A DNA stretch of 49,718 bases from JAZDCZ01 sp046757925 (GTDB lineage Bacteria; Gemmatimonadota; Gemmatimonadetes; Gemmatimonadales; GWC2-71-9): assembly GCA_046757925.1 (NCBI GenBank), contig JBHHZE010000026.1, positions 1 through 49,718 of the forward strand, given 5' to 3'. The notes under the pieces are model-generated. The model was not told the DNA's origin. It was given only the letters and a program-made list of their open reading frames with translations, and did no database searches. Both the position numbers and the translations under genes were made by a program. Below, one piece after another: positions 8,805 to 17,743 of this stretch (its first letter is position 1; each line of letters starts with the position of its first letter).

Positions 8805-9344
8805 TCAAAACGCTACAGACAATCGAACTCGAAACCGACCGGTGTGCTGTGGCGTCGCACCGACGTGTCGGCGGTCGATTGGACTTTCTTCCCACCGGTC
8901 GGTTCTGATGAGCGATCCGAAACCCGCTCCTACACCCAACCCGACCGTACCGCCAATGGTGGCTCCTGCAAAAACACTCGCGGCGTAGAGGAAATTCTCG
9001 CAGTCGTCGATACTGCATCTATTGACTGCAAACGCTGCACCACCTGCCACTCCGACGATCGCTCCGACAATCGCACCCACTCCCGCCTTAGACCTGTGGC
9101 CGCGATGCACTTCGAGCTTCGTCACCACCTCGAGCGGCACCGGCGAACCGTTGTCGAGGAGAAGCGTATCTCCACGCCAGGCCAGGAAGGTTCGCACGTC
9201 GTTGTTCAGGCCGAAGTCCGGTGCCGTCACTCGGACTCGATCTCCGGTGAGCGGGAACGTCTGGGCGGATAGGGGCGAACCGAGAGCCAGAAGTGCGAGA
9301 CGTGCAGCGAGAACGGCGCCCGTGCGGGGCGTTGCGAGATTCAT
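8805..9344 (-). CDS. Exported protein with glycine-zipper membrane segments
   Basis: This 179-residue protein has a signal peptide ending near LSAQ, then a small beta-rich stretch with FLAWRGDTLLL and LEVVTKLEVHRG. Two glycine-rich hydrophobic segments follow: VGAIVGAIVGVAGGAAFAV and AGATIGGTVGLGVGAGFGSL, with GxxxG-like spacing as in glycine-zipper outer-membrane proteins. Two cysteines (CSIDDC) sit between them. I do not recognise the family beyond this. The ATG at 9344 is preferred over a GTG at 9365, though neither has a strong ribosome site. It is divergent from the M14 carboxypeptidase gene; the 111 bases between them should hold both promoters. Confidence 0.65.
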   Translation of the reverse strand: MNLATPRTGAVLAARLALLALGSPLSAQTFPLTGDRVRVTAPDFGLNNDVRTFLAWRGDTLLLDNGSPVPLEVVTKLEVHRGHRSKAGVGAIVGAIVGVAGGAAFAVNRCSIDDCENFLYAASVFAGATIGGTVGLGVGAGFGSLIRTDRWEESPIDRRHVGATPQHTGRFRVRLSVAF

Positions 9345-9455
9345 AGACAAGAACCTAGCCACCAAAGCCCAAGGGTCAATGCTCGATGCCGGTGCTCGCG
9401 TTCCATCGTGCGGTGCTGCATCTTACGACCGGATCACCATCCAACGGGGTTGTCG

Positions 9456-11177
9456 ATGAAAGCCAAAATATGTCTCTCCTGTTGTCTCTGCGTGACGGCG
9501 TTCGGGTTTACTAGGCTCGTCGCACAAGCCGAGGATCTCGCCCGCCCCAACTGGCAGAAGTATCACACGACCGCTGCTGCATATGCTCTACTCGAGGGCT
9601 GGGCCACGGCATTCCCCAAACTCACCAAGCTCTATTCCATCGGCGAGACACTCGGGGGAACGCCGCTCATGGTATTGGAGATCACAAACAGGGAAACTGG
9701 GGGTGCACTGGAGAAACCGGGCTACTACTACGACGGCAACATCCATGCGGGCGAGTTGACCGGGGCGGAAGTGGCACTCCATTTTGCGTGGTACGTGCTC
9801 AGCAACTACGGATCCGATCCCCGAATCACTCGACTGGTCGATACACGTACGCTATACGTTCGTCCCAAGTTCAATCCTGACGGCGCCGATATCGCGCTCA
9901 CCACACCACAGACGCTGCGCAGTACGCCGCGGCCATACGACCAGGACTCTGATGGCCTGTTGGACGAGGATCCACCGAACGATCTGGACGGCGACGGATC
10001 GATCACGCAGATGCGTGTGGAGGATCCCAACGGCCTCTGGAAGATGAGTCCCGCTGACTCACGCATAATGGTGCGGCGAGGTGACAACGACGTGGACGGC
10101 GAGTTCTACGACCTCTACTCCGAGGGTGTCGATGACGACGGCGACGGGTCGTTCAACGAGGACGGCATCGGCGGAATCGACATGAACCGCAACTTTCCCC
10201 GCAACTGGGGACTGGAGTTTGAGCAGCGTGGAGCCGGTCCCTATCCGCTGTCGGAGCCGGAGACTCGAGCCACTCTGACGTTCATGCAATCGCACAAGAA
10301 CATTACGGGTGTGTTCCACGGCCACACGTCCGGTGGATTCGTGTTCCGCCTGCCGTCGACAACTACGTGGGACGATTACGATCTTGCCGACCAGAATCTC
10401 ATCTTGGAACTGTCTGCGAAATACACCGCTACCACAAACCAGCCCGCGATCCCAAGCTACAGCAATCCACGAGTACACCGCCACGGTACACTGATCGCAT
10501 GGTCCTACTGGGACTTCGGTGTTGTGGGATTTGTGCCGGAGTTCTGGGGTGGGTTTGGCCGCGACTACGATCGTGACGGGACCGTGAGCGAGGCGGAGCG
10601 GTTTCGGTGGAACGACGAAGAGCTGAAGGGTGCGGGCTTTGCCGATTGGACGAGCTATGACCACCCCCAGCTTGGCAGAGTGGAGGTGGGCGGGTGGCGC
10701 TACAAGTTCACGCGCCAGAATCCTCCGCCGCATCTATTGCAGCGTGAAGTGGAGCTGTACGTGCCGTGGATGCTTTGGCTCGCGGAGATAAGCCCCAGGA
10801 TCGTGATCACGGACGTGGCGGTTACACCCGTAAGGGGCACCGGTGTCTCCAAGATAACAGTCGTGGTGGAGAACGAGGGATACCTGCCGACCAACATCAC
10901 GCAACGCGCGCTCGACGCCAAGCTGGCCGTACCGGTTCGCGCTACGGTCCATCTCACCGATGCCGACTTGATTGCCGGTGGCCGGCGGAGTGATCTGGGT
11001 AGCCTAAGAGGATCGCGCGATACGCAGGGTCGGGCGGGCAGAGCGCAATCGCGCCGCACGCTCGAATACGTGGTGCGCGCCACGGGCAGGCGACCGGTGC
11101 TCACGATCACGGTGAGTTCCGAAAAGGGTGGTACTGTGCGAAAAGAGATCGCGATTCCGGTGACTGGCTCGGGTTGA
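9456..11177 (+). CDS. Secreted M14 zinc carboxypeptidase with Asp-rich inserts
   Basis: This 573-residue protein starts with a signal peptide. The zinc site begins with HxxE in GNIHAGELTG (His97, Glu100); VRPKFNPDGAD and NRNFPRNWG follow as in the M14 family, then GVFHGHTSGGF with the third ligand region, and GFVPEFW holds the likely catalytic Glu. Two Asp-rich inserts, DQDSDGLLDEDPPNDLDGDG and EGVDDDGDGSFNEDG, look like calcium-binding loops. A C-terminal beta domain follows. It should trim C-terminal residues from extracellular peptides. It lies before a metalloprotease and a peptide transporter, consistent with peptide scavenging. A close paralog with the same layout is at 41007-42722. Start ATG 9456 is chosen because it begins the signal peptide; the upstream extension from 9408 does not look coding. 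Confidence 0.88.
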   Translation: MKAKICLSCCLCVTAFGFTRLVAQAEDLARPNWQKYHTTAAAYALLEGWATAFPKLTKLYSIGETLGGTPLMVLEITNRETGGALEKPGYYYDGNIHAGELTGAEVALHFAWYVLSNYGSDPRITRLVDTRTLYVRPKFNPDGADIALTTPQTLRSTPRPYDQDSDGLLDEDPPNDLDGDGSITQMRVEDPNGLWKMSPADSRIMVRRGDNDVDGEFYDLYSEGVDDDGDGSFNEDGIGGIDMNRNFPRNWGLEFEQRGAGPYPLSEPETRATLTFMQSHKNITGVFHGHTSGGFVFRLPSTTTWDDYDLADQNLILELSAKYTATTNQPAIPSYSNPRVHRHGTLIAWSYWDFGVVGFVPEFWGGFGRDYDRDGTVSEAERFRWNDEELKGAGFADWTSYDHPQLGRVEVGGWRYKFTRQNPPPHLLQREVELYVPWMLWLAEISPRIVITDVAVTPVRGTGVSKITVVVENEGYLPTNITQRALDAKLAVPVRATVHLTDADLIAGGRRSDLGSLRGSRDTQGRAGRAQSRRTLEYVVRATGRRPVLTITVSSEKGGTVRKEIAIPVTGSG

Positions 11178-11204
11178 AGTGCAGAGTGCAGAGTGCAGAT
11201 TTGC
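11176..11204 (+). repeat. Short GTGCAGA tandem repeat, copy 1
   Basis: Right at the stop codon of the M14 gene the sequence repeats GTGCAGA three times in a row and drifts into GATTTGCGAT. The same repeat family recurs at 13802-13843 after the next gene. It is too short and irregular for a CRISPR and resembles a slippage-generated tandem repeat. Confidence 0.7.
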
Positions 11205-11253
11205 GATCGGTGATCATGAAACGTTGACAACCAGCAAGCAAGTTGAGGTCGAC

Positions 11254-13797
11254 ATGAACGCAATGACGTGTAGGCGAGCAATGGTAAGTAGGAAGGTAGG
11301 ACCGCTTTGGTCTGCCGGCGTGGTCGTGGGGGGATTATTCTTCGGCGCCGTACCGGCGCCGGTTCAGGCACAGCAGCTCCCATCCGTGGCGGAGAAGACA
11401 GTGGGAGCCACTCGAATGGAGGGTTTTTTCAATCTCTATTGGGATGACGCCGGGGGGAGAATGTACTGGGAGATCGACAAGCTCAACATCGAATTCCTCT
11501 ATCAGATATCGATGGGATCCGGCCTGGGCAGCAATCCCGTGGGGATCGACCGCGGTCAGCTGCGTGGAAGCTATCTGTTGGAGGCAAAGAAGATTGGGAG
11601 GCGGGTACTGCTCTGGGAGCCCAATTATCGCTACCGTGCGTTCAGTGATAACCCCGACGAGGTTCGGGCGGTGCGCGACGCGTTCGCTCCCTCGGTGCTG
11701 TGGGGTTTCGACGTGGTAGCACAGACTGGGAAGTCTGTGCTGGTAGATGCCACCGACTTCTTCCTGCGGGATGCTCGCAATGCGGCGCAACAAATGGAAC
11801 GACGGGGCCAGGGACATTTCAAACTCGACAAGAGCCGCAGCGCGTTCTACCTGGCGAACACCGAATCATTCCCGGAGAACACGGAGGTAGAGTCCATCCT
11901 CACCTTCACCAGCGACTCACCCGGGCCGCTGGTGCGCGGGGTCGCTGTGAACGGCCAAGCGGTTACGCTAAGGGAGCATCATTCGTTCGTGGAGCTGCCG
12001 GACGACGGCTACACACCGCGGGTGATGGATCCCAGGCTGGGAGCCAACGGGCCAACGATCTTCGACTTCGCCGCACCAATCGATACGAATCTTCGGGTCC
12101 ATTGGGTCGCCCGACACCGGCTGAAGAAGAAAAACCCGAGAGCCGCGCGCTCCGAGCCAGTTGAGCCGATCGTCTATTACGTCGACCCCGGCATGCCGGA
12201 GCCGATCCGTAGTGCGGTAATGGAGGGCGTCGGCTGGTGGAACCAGGCCTTCGAGGCCGCAGGATACATCAATGCGTTTCGAGTAGAAGTCCTGCCGCCG
12301 GGCGCCGATCCCAATGACATCCGCTACAACATGATTCACTACACCCATCGGCGGACGCTGGGCTACTCGTACGGTGGATCCGTGATCGACCCGCGCACCG
12401 GTGAGATCATCAAAGGCAATGTAAACCTGGGTGGCCTGCGTTTGCGCAAGGACTACCTCCTGGGTCAAGGCGTAGCGGCGCAGTTCCCGCAGGACCAGGG
12501 GATGTACGACGAACCGGGTAGTCTCGGCGCGCCCGATTTCCAGTATCTTGCCGAGGTAGCCGAGAACGGCGATGCGGTGCGAATGGCCCTCGCCCGGTGG
12601 CGCCAGCTTGCAGCGCACGAGGTGGGACACACGCTGGGATTTCCCCACAACTATATCGCGAGCACCTACGGACGCGAAAGCGTGATGGACTATCCGGCGC
12701 CCTTGGTCGACATCACGTCAGACGGCAAGCTCGATCTGTCCAATGCCTATGTCCAACGCATTGGCGATTACGATAAGCTCGCCGTTACATGGCTCTACCA
12801 AGATTTCCCGCCCGGTACCGACGAGCGTGCTGCCCTCCAGAAGATCTTGGACGACGGGATGCGGCGCGGTCTCCGCTACATGGGCCATACAGACAATCGG
12901 TTCGTGGGCGCCGGCCATCAGTACGCGTCCGTGTGGGACAACGGGGCGAATCTGGTGGACTACCTGAAACACGAAATCGAAGTACGTCGCATTGGACTCG
13001 CGAATTTCGGGCCGCAGGTAATTCGCCGCGGGGAGCCGATGTCGTCACTCGAGACCGTGCTCTTCCCCCTGTACATGCACCACCGTTTCCAGCTCACGTC
13101 CGCCGTGCAGAGTTTGGGCGGTGCGGACTATCGCTATGCTCTCCGGGGTGACGGTCAGACTCCGTACACGATAGTTCCTGCGGAGGAACAGCGGGATGCG
13201 CTGGAGACCGTGCTCTCCACGCTCACGGTGGACTTCCTCACCATTCCCGAGCGCATCGTCGAGATGATTCCGCCGCCGGCGTCTAGGCGAGATGAGGGTG
13301 TGAGGTTCGAGGGATACACAGGTCTGCTGTTCGACCCGCTGGGCGCAGCCGAGTCGGCTGCGAGTTTCTCAGTCCGACAGCTCCTCTATCCGGAACGGAT
13401 GGCGCGGTTAGTTGTTTTCGGTAGCATGGGTGATTACCCGGATCTCGAAGAGGTGGTGGACCGGCTAATCGACGTGACGTGGAACGCCACCGTCCCCAGA
13501 AACGAATATCGCCTGAGGGTGTTGCACGCGATCCAACGTGTGGTGGCCGATGAGATGATGGTGCAGGCAGGGGCGGCCAAGAACTCTGCCGAAGTCCGAG
13601 CCATCTTGGCCGACCGTTTGCGCCGGCTGGCCGACCGTCTGGCAGCGAAAGCGGATCCGTCGCCTCACGAGCGGTTGGTGGCAGCGGACATACGCCGATG
13701 GGAGCACCGCTCCGAGACCGCAACACCCACGGCACCGCTTCAGGTTGCGCCGGGCGATCCCATCGGGGCCGGCAACGGGCGGGGGAATGACGAATGA
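11254..13797 (+). CDS. Large secreted zinc metalloprotease (metzincin-like, DUF5117/DUF4953 type)
   Basis: This 847-residue protein has a signal peptide (VVVGGLFFGAVPAPVQAQ). The catalytic signature HEVGHTLGFPHN (first His about residue 455) is the extended metzincin zinc site with three His, followed after a short gap by SVMDYPAP as a candidate Met-turn. The N-terminal half (GFFNLYWDDAGGRMYWEI, and later WVARHRLKKKNP) matches my recollection of DUF5117-type zinc-dependent metalloproteases common in Bacteroidetes and Gemmatimonadetes. The C-terminal 250 residues are the poorly characterised DUF4953-like part. It is probably an exported endopeptidase supplying peptides to the carboxypeptidase upstream and transporter downstream. 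The ATG at 11254 has GAGG nearby; an upstream frame from 11179 runs through the repeat and is not favoured. Confidence 0.85.
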   Translation: MNAMTCRRAMVSRKVGPLWSAGVVVGGLFFGAVPAPVQAQQLPSVAEKTVGATRMEGFFNLYWDDAGGRMYWEIDKLNIEFLYQISMGSGLGSNPVGIDRGQLRGSYLLEAKKIGRRVLLWEPNYRYRAFSDNPDEVRAVRDAFAPSVLWGFDVVAQTGKSVLVDATDFFLRDARNAAQQMERRGQGHFKLDKSRSAFYLANTESFPENTEVESILTFTSDSPGPLVRGVAVNGQAVTLREHHSFVELPDDGYTPRVMDPRLGANGPTIFDFAAPIDTNLRVHWVARHRLKKKNPRAARSEPVEPIVYYVDPGMPEPIRSAVMEGVGWWNQAFEAAGYINAFRVEVLPPGADPNDIRYNMIHYTHRRTLGYSYGGSVIDPRTGEIIKGNVNLGGLRLRKDYLLGQGVAAQFPQDQGMYDEPGSLGAPDFQYLAEVAENGDAVRMALARWRQLAAHEVGHTLGFPHNYIASTYGRESVMDYPAPLVDITSDGKLDLSNAYVQRIGDYDKLAVTWLYQDFPPGTDERAALQKILDDGMRRGLRYMGHTDNRFVGAGHQYASVWDNGANLVDYLKHEIEVRRIGLANFGPQVIRRGEPMSSLETVLFPLYMHHRFQLTSAVQSLGGADYRYALRGDGQTPYTIVPAEEQRDALETVLSTLTVDFLTIPERIVEMIPPPASRRDEGVRFEGYTGLLFDPLGAAESAASFSVRQLLYPERMARLVVFGSMGDYPDLEEVVDRLIDVTWNATVPRNEYRLRVLHAIQRVVADEMMVQAGAAKNSAEVRAILADRLRRLADRLAAKADPSPHERLVAADIRRWEHRSETATPTAPLQVAPGDPIGAGNGRGNDE

Positions 13798-13801
13798 CCA
13801 A

Positions 13802-13843
13802 TGCAGAGTGCAGATTGCAGAGTGCAGATTGCAAAGTGCAGAG
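13802..13843 (+). repeat. Short GTGCAGA/TTGCAGA tandem repeat, copy 2
   Basis: A 14-base unit GCAGAGTGCAGATT occurs twice in tandem and then decays into GCAAAGTGCAGAG. It begins five bases after the metalloprotease stop codon. Together with the copy at 11176 it brackets the metalloprotease gene, each lying immediately 3' of a coding sequence. Confidence 0.75.
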
Positions 13844-13924
13844 GCCCTTCGCGGCGCAACCTGCGTCGCGCTGAGTCGGTAGTACTCCGACACGAAATCA
13901 ACTAGGAAAAACTGGACATCACAT

Positions 13925-15430
13925 ATGACGAGTCCCGAGAGAGACCCAATGCCGTCCAGCGAGCGCACTTTTTTCGGGCACCCCAGGGGCCTGGCCACAT
14001 TGTTCTTCACCGAAATGTGGGAACGGTTCTCCTACTATGGGATGCGTGCGCTGCTCATCCTTTTCATGACCGCGGCCACGACCGGAGCCAACCCGGGGAT
14101 GGGTCTGGATGTCGGCACGGCCGCCGCCATCTACGGCCTATACACCAGCCTGGTGTACCTGCTCGGCCTTCCGGGTGGATGGGTGGCAGACAACCTGTGG
14201 GGCCAGCGCAAGGCGGTATTCGTTGGCGGCTGCCTTATCGCCGCCGGTCACTTCAGCATGGCTGTCGGGATCGAGGTGAGCTTCTATGCCGGGCTCCTGT
14301 TGATCGTACTGGGTACGGGACTGCTCAAACCGAACGTGAGCACGGTGGTCGGAGACCTATACCCAGAGGGCGGTGCCCGTCGTGACGCCGGTTTTTCGGT
14401 GTTCTACATGGGCATCAATCTCGGTGCGCTCGTCGGCCCGCTCATATGCTCGTTCCTCGGCGAAGGCTACCACTGGCACTGGGGCTTTGGCGCAGCGGGC
14501 GTCGGCATGGTGCTAGGCCTCATTCAATACCGGATGGGCGCCGGCTATCTGGGCGATTGCGGCCACCTCGACACCAATCTGGACGCCGACCAGTTGGCCC
14601 AGCTGAGCCGCAAGTTCTTCGCCGCCTGTGCGGCCGTTGCGGTCGCTCTCGGACTCTTCGGATTCCTCGCCTACAACGGCATGATCGATGTTACGCTGGT
14701 TCAGGTTGCCCGTGCGCTCGGGGTGGGCATCCTCATCGTGGTCGGAGTGTTCTTCGCATACCTCCTGGTGTTCGGCGGTCATAACACGGACGAGAAGAAA
14801 AAGCTACTGGTGATTCTGTGGCTGTTCATTCTCGTCGCGATCTTCTGGTCCGGGTTCGAGCAGGCGGGCTCGTCGCTCAACCTGTTTGCCAAGAACCTCA
14901 CCGACCGGAACATCTTGGGGTGGTTGATGCCTGCGGGTTTCCTTCAGTCGGTGAACTCGACGTTCATCATCTTGCTGGCGCCGGTGTACGGCACGATGTG
15001 GGTGTGGCTCGCGAAGCGGAACGCGAATCCTTCGATTCCCGTGAAGTTCGGACTCGGGTTGCTGGGTCTGTCGGCGGGGTTCTTCGTGATCGCCTGGGGT
15101 GCTGCCAACGCGACGCCGGAGCATGGCGCTTCTGTCGCCTGGTTGATCGTGATGTACTTCCTGCATACGGTGGGCGAGCTGGCGATCTCGCCGGTCGGGC
15201 TCTCGTCCATCACCAAGCTCTCACCAAAACACCGCGTCGGTCAGATGATGGGTATCTGGTTCGTAGGTACGGCGCTGGGTAACCTGTTCGCCGGTCTAGT
15301 CGCAGGTCAGCTCGAGACGCTTGTTCCGACGGCACTGTTCCGCACGGTCGCGATACTCGTGGGTGGTGTCGGCCTGTTCGCGCTGCTCGTTAGCCCGGGC
15401 GTGAAGAAGATCATGGGGAATGTGGAGTAG
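13925..15430 (+). CDS. POT/PTR2 family proton-dependent oligopeptide transporter
   Basis: This 501-residue inner-membrane protein has about 12-14 hydrophobic helices. The family signature FFTEMWERFSYYGMRALL is complete near the N-terminus (about 24-41), including the ExxER-type motif used for proton coupling, and the second signature region is visible around GLLKPNVSTVVGDLY and GFSVFYMGINLGAL. It should import di- and tripeptides with protons. It follows two secreted peptidases on the same strand, with a gap of about 130 bases holding the repeat, so a shared role in peptide nutrition is likely although co-transcription is uncertain. ATG 13925 is used; an in-frame ATG at 13952 is possible. Confidence 0.95.
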   Translation: MTSPERDPMPSSERTFFGHPRGLATLFFTEMWERFSYYGMRALLILFMTAATTGANPGMGLDVGTAAAIYGLYTSLVYLLGLPGGWVADNLWGQRKAVFVGGCLIAAGHFSMAVGIEVSFYAGLLLIVLGTGLLKPNVSTVVGDLYPEGGARRDAGFSVFYMGINLGALVGPLICSFLGEGYHWHWGFGAAGVGMVLGLIQYRMGAGYLGDCGHLDTNLDADQLAQLSRKFFAACAAVAVALGLFGFLAYNGMIDVTLVQVARALGVGILIVVGVFFAYLLVFGGHNTDEKKKLLVILWLFILVAIFWSGFEQAGSSLNLFAKNLTDRNILGWLMPAGFLQSVNSTFIILLAPVYGTMWVWLAKRNANPSIPVKFGLGLLGLSAGFFVIAWGAANATPEHGASVAWLIVMYFLHTVGELAISPVGLSSITKLSPKHRVGQMMGIWFVGTALGNLFAGLVAGQLETLVPTALFRTVAILVGGVGLFALLVSPGVKKIMGNVE

Positions 15431-15450
15431 GCCATGCCTGGCCGCTGGTT

Positions 15451-15490
15451 CCTAGACCGTCCTAGACCGTGCTAGACCACCTTTGACCGT
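15451..15490. repeat. Four 10-base tandem units at the 3' end of the glycosyltransferase gene
   Basis: CCTAGACCGT occurs twice exactly (15451-15470), followed by GCTAGACCAC and CTTTGACCGT. The array overlaps the last codons and the stop of the minus-strand glycosyltransferase. Because the unit is not a multiple of three, a change in copy number would alter the protein C-terminus. Confidence 0.7.
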
Positions 15491-16273
15491 CTCTCGCGCC
15501 AGCACTGCAAGGATCGTAACGCCCGCTCTCAGACTGCCGAAGAGGGTGCCGCTGATCTTGGATCGACCCACGCGGCGACACCGGTAGCGGCTCGGGATCT
15601 CGCGGACACGCAGTCCCGCTTGTGCTGCACGAGTTTGCATCTGGACTGTCCAACCGAAATCGAGGTCGTCCATAGTGAGAGCCCGTAAGGTTCCCAGTCT
15701 CAGCGCGCGACAGGGTGCCAGGTCGGTGTATTCAGCATGCCACAGCATACGCATGAACCAACAGGCCAGCCAATTGCCGAGTCGCTGTGTTATCGTAAGA
15801 GCACCGGCTTCGGGCGCTACCAGGTTCCGACTGGCAAGCACGAAGTCGGCCTCGCCGCGGGCGAGCGGTTCCGTGAGCAGGGGAAGTATGCCGGGGTCGT
15901 CACTCCCGTCGGCGTCGATGAACGCTACGATGTCGGTGGTGGGCCTGTCGGCCAGGGCTGCGATCCCGGCCAAGCACGCGGCACCGTAGCCACGGCGCGG
16001 TTCTTCGATGACGGTAGCTCCATAGGTGCGGGCCACGGCGGCGGTGGCGTCGTGGGAACCGTTGTCTACGACGATCGTGTTGAGATACCCGATCTTGGAG
16101 AGTGGTTCCAGGATCAACGGCAAGGAGTGCTCTTCATCGAGGGCGGGGATTATTACATGAACCGGCGTGGTAGATGACGAACTGGATGGGGACGAGGACC
16201 GGTGTCCGGACCCGGCGGCTGCCGCTGGGCCTTTTCCTTCTGGAATTCGGTTCGCTGACTTGGCTTTCGACAC
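15452..16273 (-). CDS. Family 2 glycosyltransferase (dolichyl/polyprenyl-P sugar synthase-like)
   Basis: The recognisable domain is GT2: VHVIIPALDEEHSLPLIL, VVDNGSHDATAAVA, then FIDADGSDDPG with the DxD metal site, and a C-terminal region RYRCRRVGRSKISGTL typical of DPM/DPG-synthase-like enzymes. It lacks clear transmembrane helices, so it probably works at the membrane surface on a nucleotide sugar and a lipid phosphate. The start is a problem: conserved sequence begins about 16145, but the nearest in-frame canonical start is a GTG at 16273, which lies inside the divergent gene that starts at 16174. Sequence further upstream is an antisense shadow of that gene. Its neighbour, a GT87-like membrane glycosyltransferase that would use a polyprenyl-P sugar, is a plausible partner (inference). 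Confidence 0.75.
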   Translation of the reverse strand: MSKAKSANRIPEGKGPAAAAGSGHRSSSPSSSSSTTPVHVIIPALDEEHSLPLILEPLSKIGYLNTIVVDNGSHDATAAVARTYGATVIEEPRRGYGAACLAGIAALADRPTTDIVAFIDADGSDDPGILPLLTEPLARGEADFVLASRNLVAPEAGALTITQRLGNWLACWFMRMLWHAEYTDLAPCRALRLGTLRALTMDDLDFGWTVQMQTRAAQAGLRVREIPSRYRCRRVGRSKISGTLFGSLRAGVTILAVLARETVKGGLARSRTV

Positions 16274-17457
16274 TGGGTACGATCCCCGTTCCCCTCTTGT
16301 TCTTGGGCTACGCCGTAGCATTCGTGAGCTTCGCGGTGCTAGTGTACCTTCTAAGACAAGAACCAGCGGTCCCGTGGCTTTGGTTCCTCGCGGCACTCGT
16401 CCTGCGGGTGCCGTGGTTGGGGCATGTTCCGTCGCTTTCGGACGACGTATGGCGCTACCTGAACGACGGACGAGCACAGGTTGCGGGCATAAACCCGTAC
16501 AGATACGCCCCGGATGCACCGGAAGCCGGGATCTACGCCGGTCCCGAACGCGCACTCATCAATCACGCAGAACTCCCTACAATCTATCCGCCTGCTGCCC
16601 AATTGGCGTTTCGGACAGCCATTCATCTTGGCGGTACGCTCGTCTCCTGGAAAATATTGCTGCTGGTGTTCGATCTCGGTATAGGTGCGGTACTGGTGGG
16701 TTTTCTGAACGTGAGAGGCATCCCGTCGGGAAGGGCCGCACTCTACCTGTTTCATCCGCTCCCGGTAATCGAGTTTGTTGGCAACGGACATGTAGATGCC
16801 TTGGGCATCTTTGCGTTGTTCTTGGCGTTGTGGTTAGTGGCCGGACATCGTGCAACGGCAGGTGTGGCTTTGGCCGTCTCAATCGCGGCGAAATACCTGG
16901 CCCTGCCGTTGTTGCCCTTCTTCGCCCGAGATGCCGGTGCAGGGAAACGGGTGGCGATTGCGGCGGTCACGGTTGGTTCTTTGGTAATGCTGTACTTGCC
17001 GTTCCTAGACTATCCACCGATCGGAAGTCTCGGTGTTTTCGCACGTACGTTCGAGTTCAACGGGCCCGTGTACTCGATCCTATCCGCGAGCGGCGCGAAG
17101 CTGGCGGTGCGGTTTGTGTTGGGGGCCGCGCTGCTGTTGGTGTTGTGCTACGGGTGGTTTCGGCACTTGGATGCGGAGCGAGCTGCGTTCGGCTGGATCG
17201 CAGCGGTCCTGCTGTTGTCGCCCATTGCGCACCCGTGGTACGCGATCTGGCTGCTTCCCTTCGTGGCTGTTCGGATGCGCTGGTGGGCGTTTGCTTGGAG
17301 TGGAACCGCGGTATTGCCGTACTGGGTCCTAACTGACTGGCGGGCCACCGGAGTGTGGCATCTGCCTACGTGGGTCATGGCGGCAGAGTACCTACCCGTT
17401 TACCTGTTGCTCCTGAGCCCGATATACGCTACCTGGGTGAGCCGCCGCAACCAATAG
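16174..17457 (+). CDS. GT87/DUF2029-like membrane mannosyltransferase
   Basis: This 427-residue protein has about ten or more hydrophobic helices. The first loop carries SLSDDVWRYLNDGRAQVAG followed by INPYRYAPD, the arrangement seen in GT-C enzymes such as GT87 (DUF2029), where the Asp pair is catalytic. Further on are LPTIYPPAAQ and a late SPIAHPWYAIWLLPF segment. Such enzymes transfer a sugar, often mannose, from polyprenyl phosphate on the outer face of the inner membrane. The divergent GT2 gene next to it could make the donor. The N-terminus MTNWMGTRTG overlaps the opposite-strand gene, so the exact start is uncertain. Confidence 0.78.
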   Translation: MTNWMGTRTGVRTRRLPLGLFLLEFGSLTWLSTLGTIPVPLLFLGYAVAFVSFAVLVYLLRQEPAVPWLWFLAALVLRVPWLGHVPSLSDDVWRYLNDGRAQVAGINPYRYAPDAPEAGIYAGPERALINHAELPTIYPPAAQLAFRTAIHLGGTLVSWKILLLVFDLGIGAVLVGFLNVRGIPSGRAALYLFHPLPVIEFVGNGHVDALGIFALFLALWLVAGHRATAGVALAVSIAAKYLALPLLPFFARDAGAGKRVAIAAVTVGSLVMLYLPFLDYPPIGSLGVFARTFEFNGPVYSILSASGAKLAVRFVLGAALLLVLCYGWFRHLDAERAAFGWIAAVLLLSPIAHPWYAIWLLPFVAVRMRWWAFAWSGTAVLPYWVLTDWRATGVWHLPTWVMAAEYLPVYLLLLSPIYATWVSRRNQ

Positions 17458-17743
17458 CCTGCAATCGAGCGCGCGTGATACATATGCTTCCTTAGAGGTG
17501 AGTGGATTGTACTGCGGCGATCCACCTTCCCTCATCTGTTACGCTTTGAAGCTGTATGCTGTGGACCTTCAGGGCAGTCTTCGGGGGCGAACGGGTGTTT
17601 GCGATTGCCTCACTGAGGCCAGAAGTGGCAGGCAGCGCTGTCCCTCGCAACGGTCTGGTGTGATGTGCCTCACTGCGCCGTGTCCGAGGGGATCGGCGAA
17701 CGTTCCGTATCGATCTGCGTATCCCCCTACGGACAGGTCGTGA
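17458..17743. other. Gap without a recognisable gene
   Basis: No supportable reading frame was found in this stretch of nearly 300 bases. I looked for the missing N-terminal half of the GGDEF domain (GGDEF or GGEEF, and DxLTxLPNR) in all three plus frames and did not see it. Open frames on either strand have random-looking composition rich in Arg, Ser and Pro. Confidence 0.5.

Noticed and set aside
13802..13843. Possible CRISPR array
   Set aside because: Units are 7-14 bases, contiguous and without spacers, and no cas genes are nearby.
16274..16555. N-terminal extension of the GT2 gene up to 16555
   Set aside because: Arg/Pro/Ser-rich sequence antisense to the GT87-like gene; a shadow frame rather than protein.
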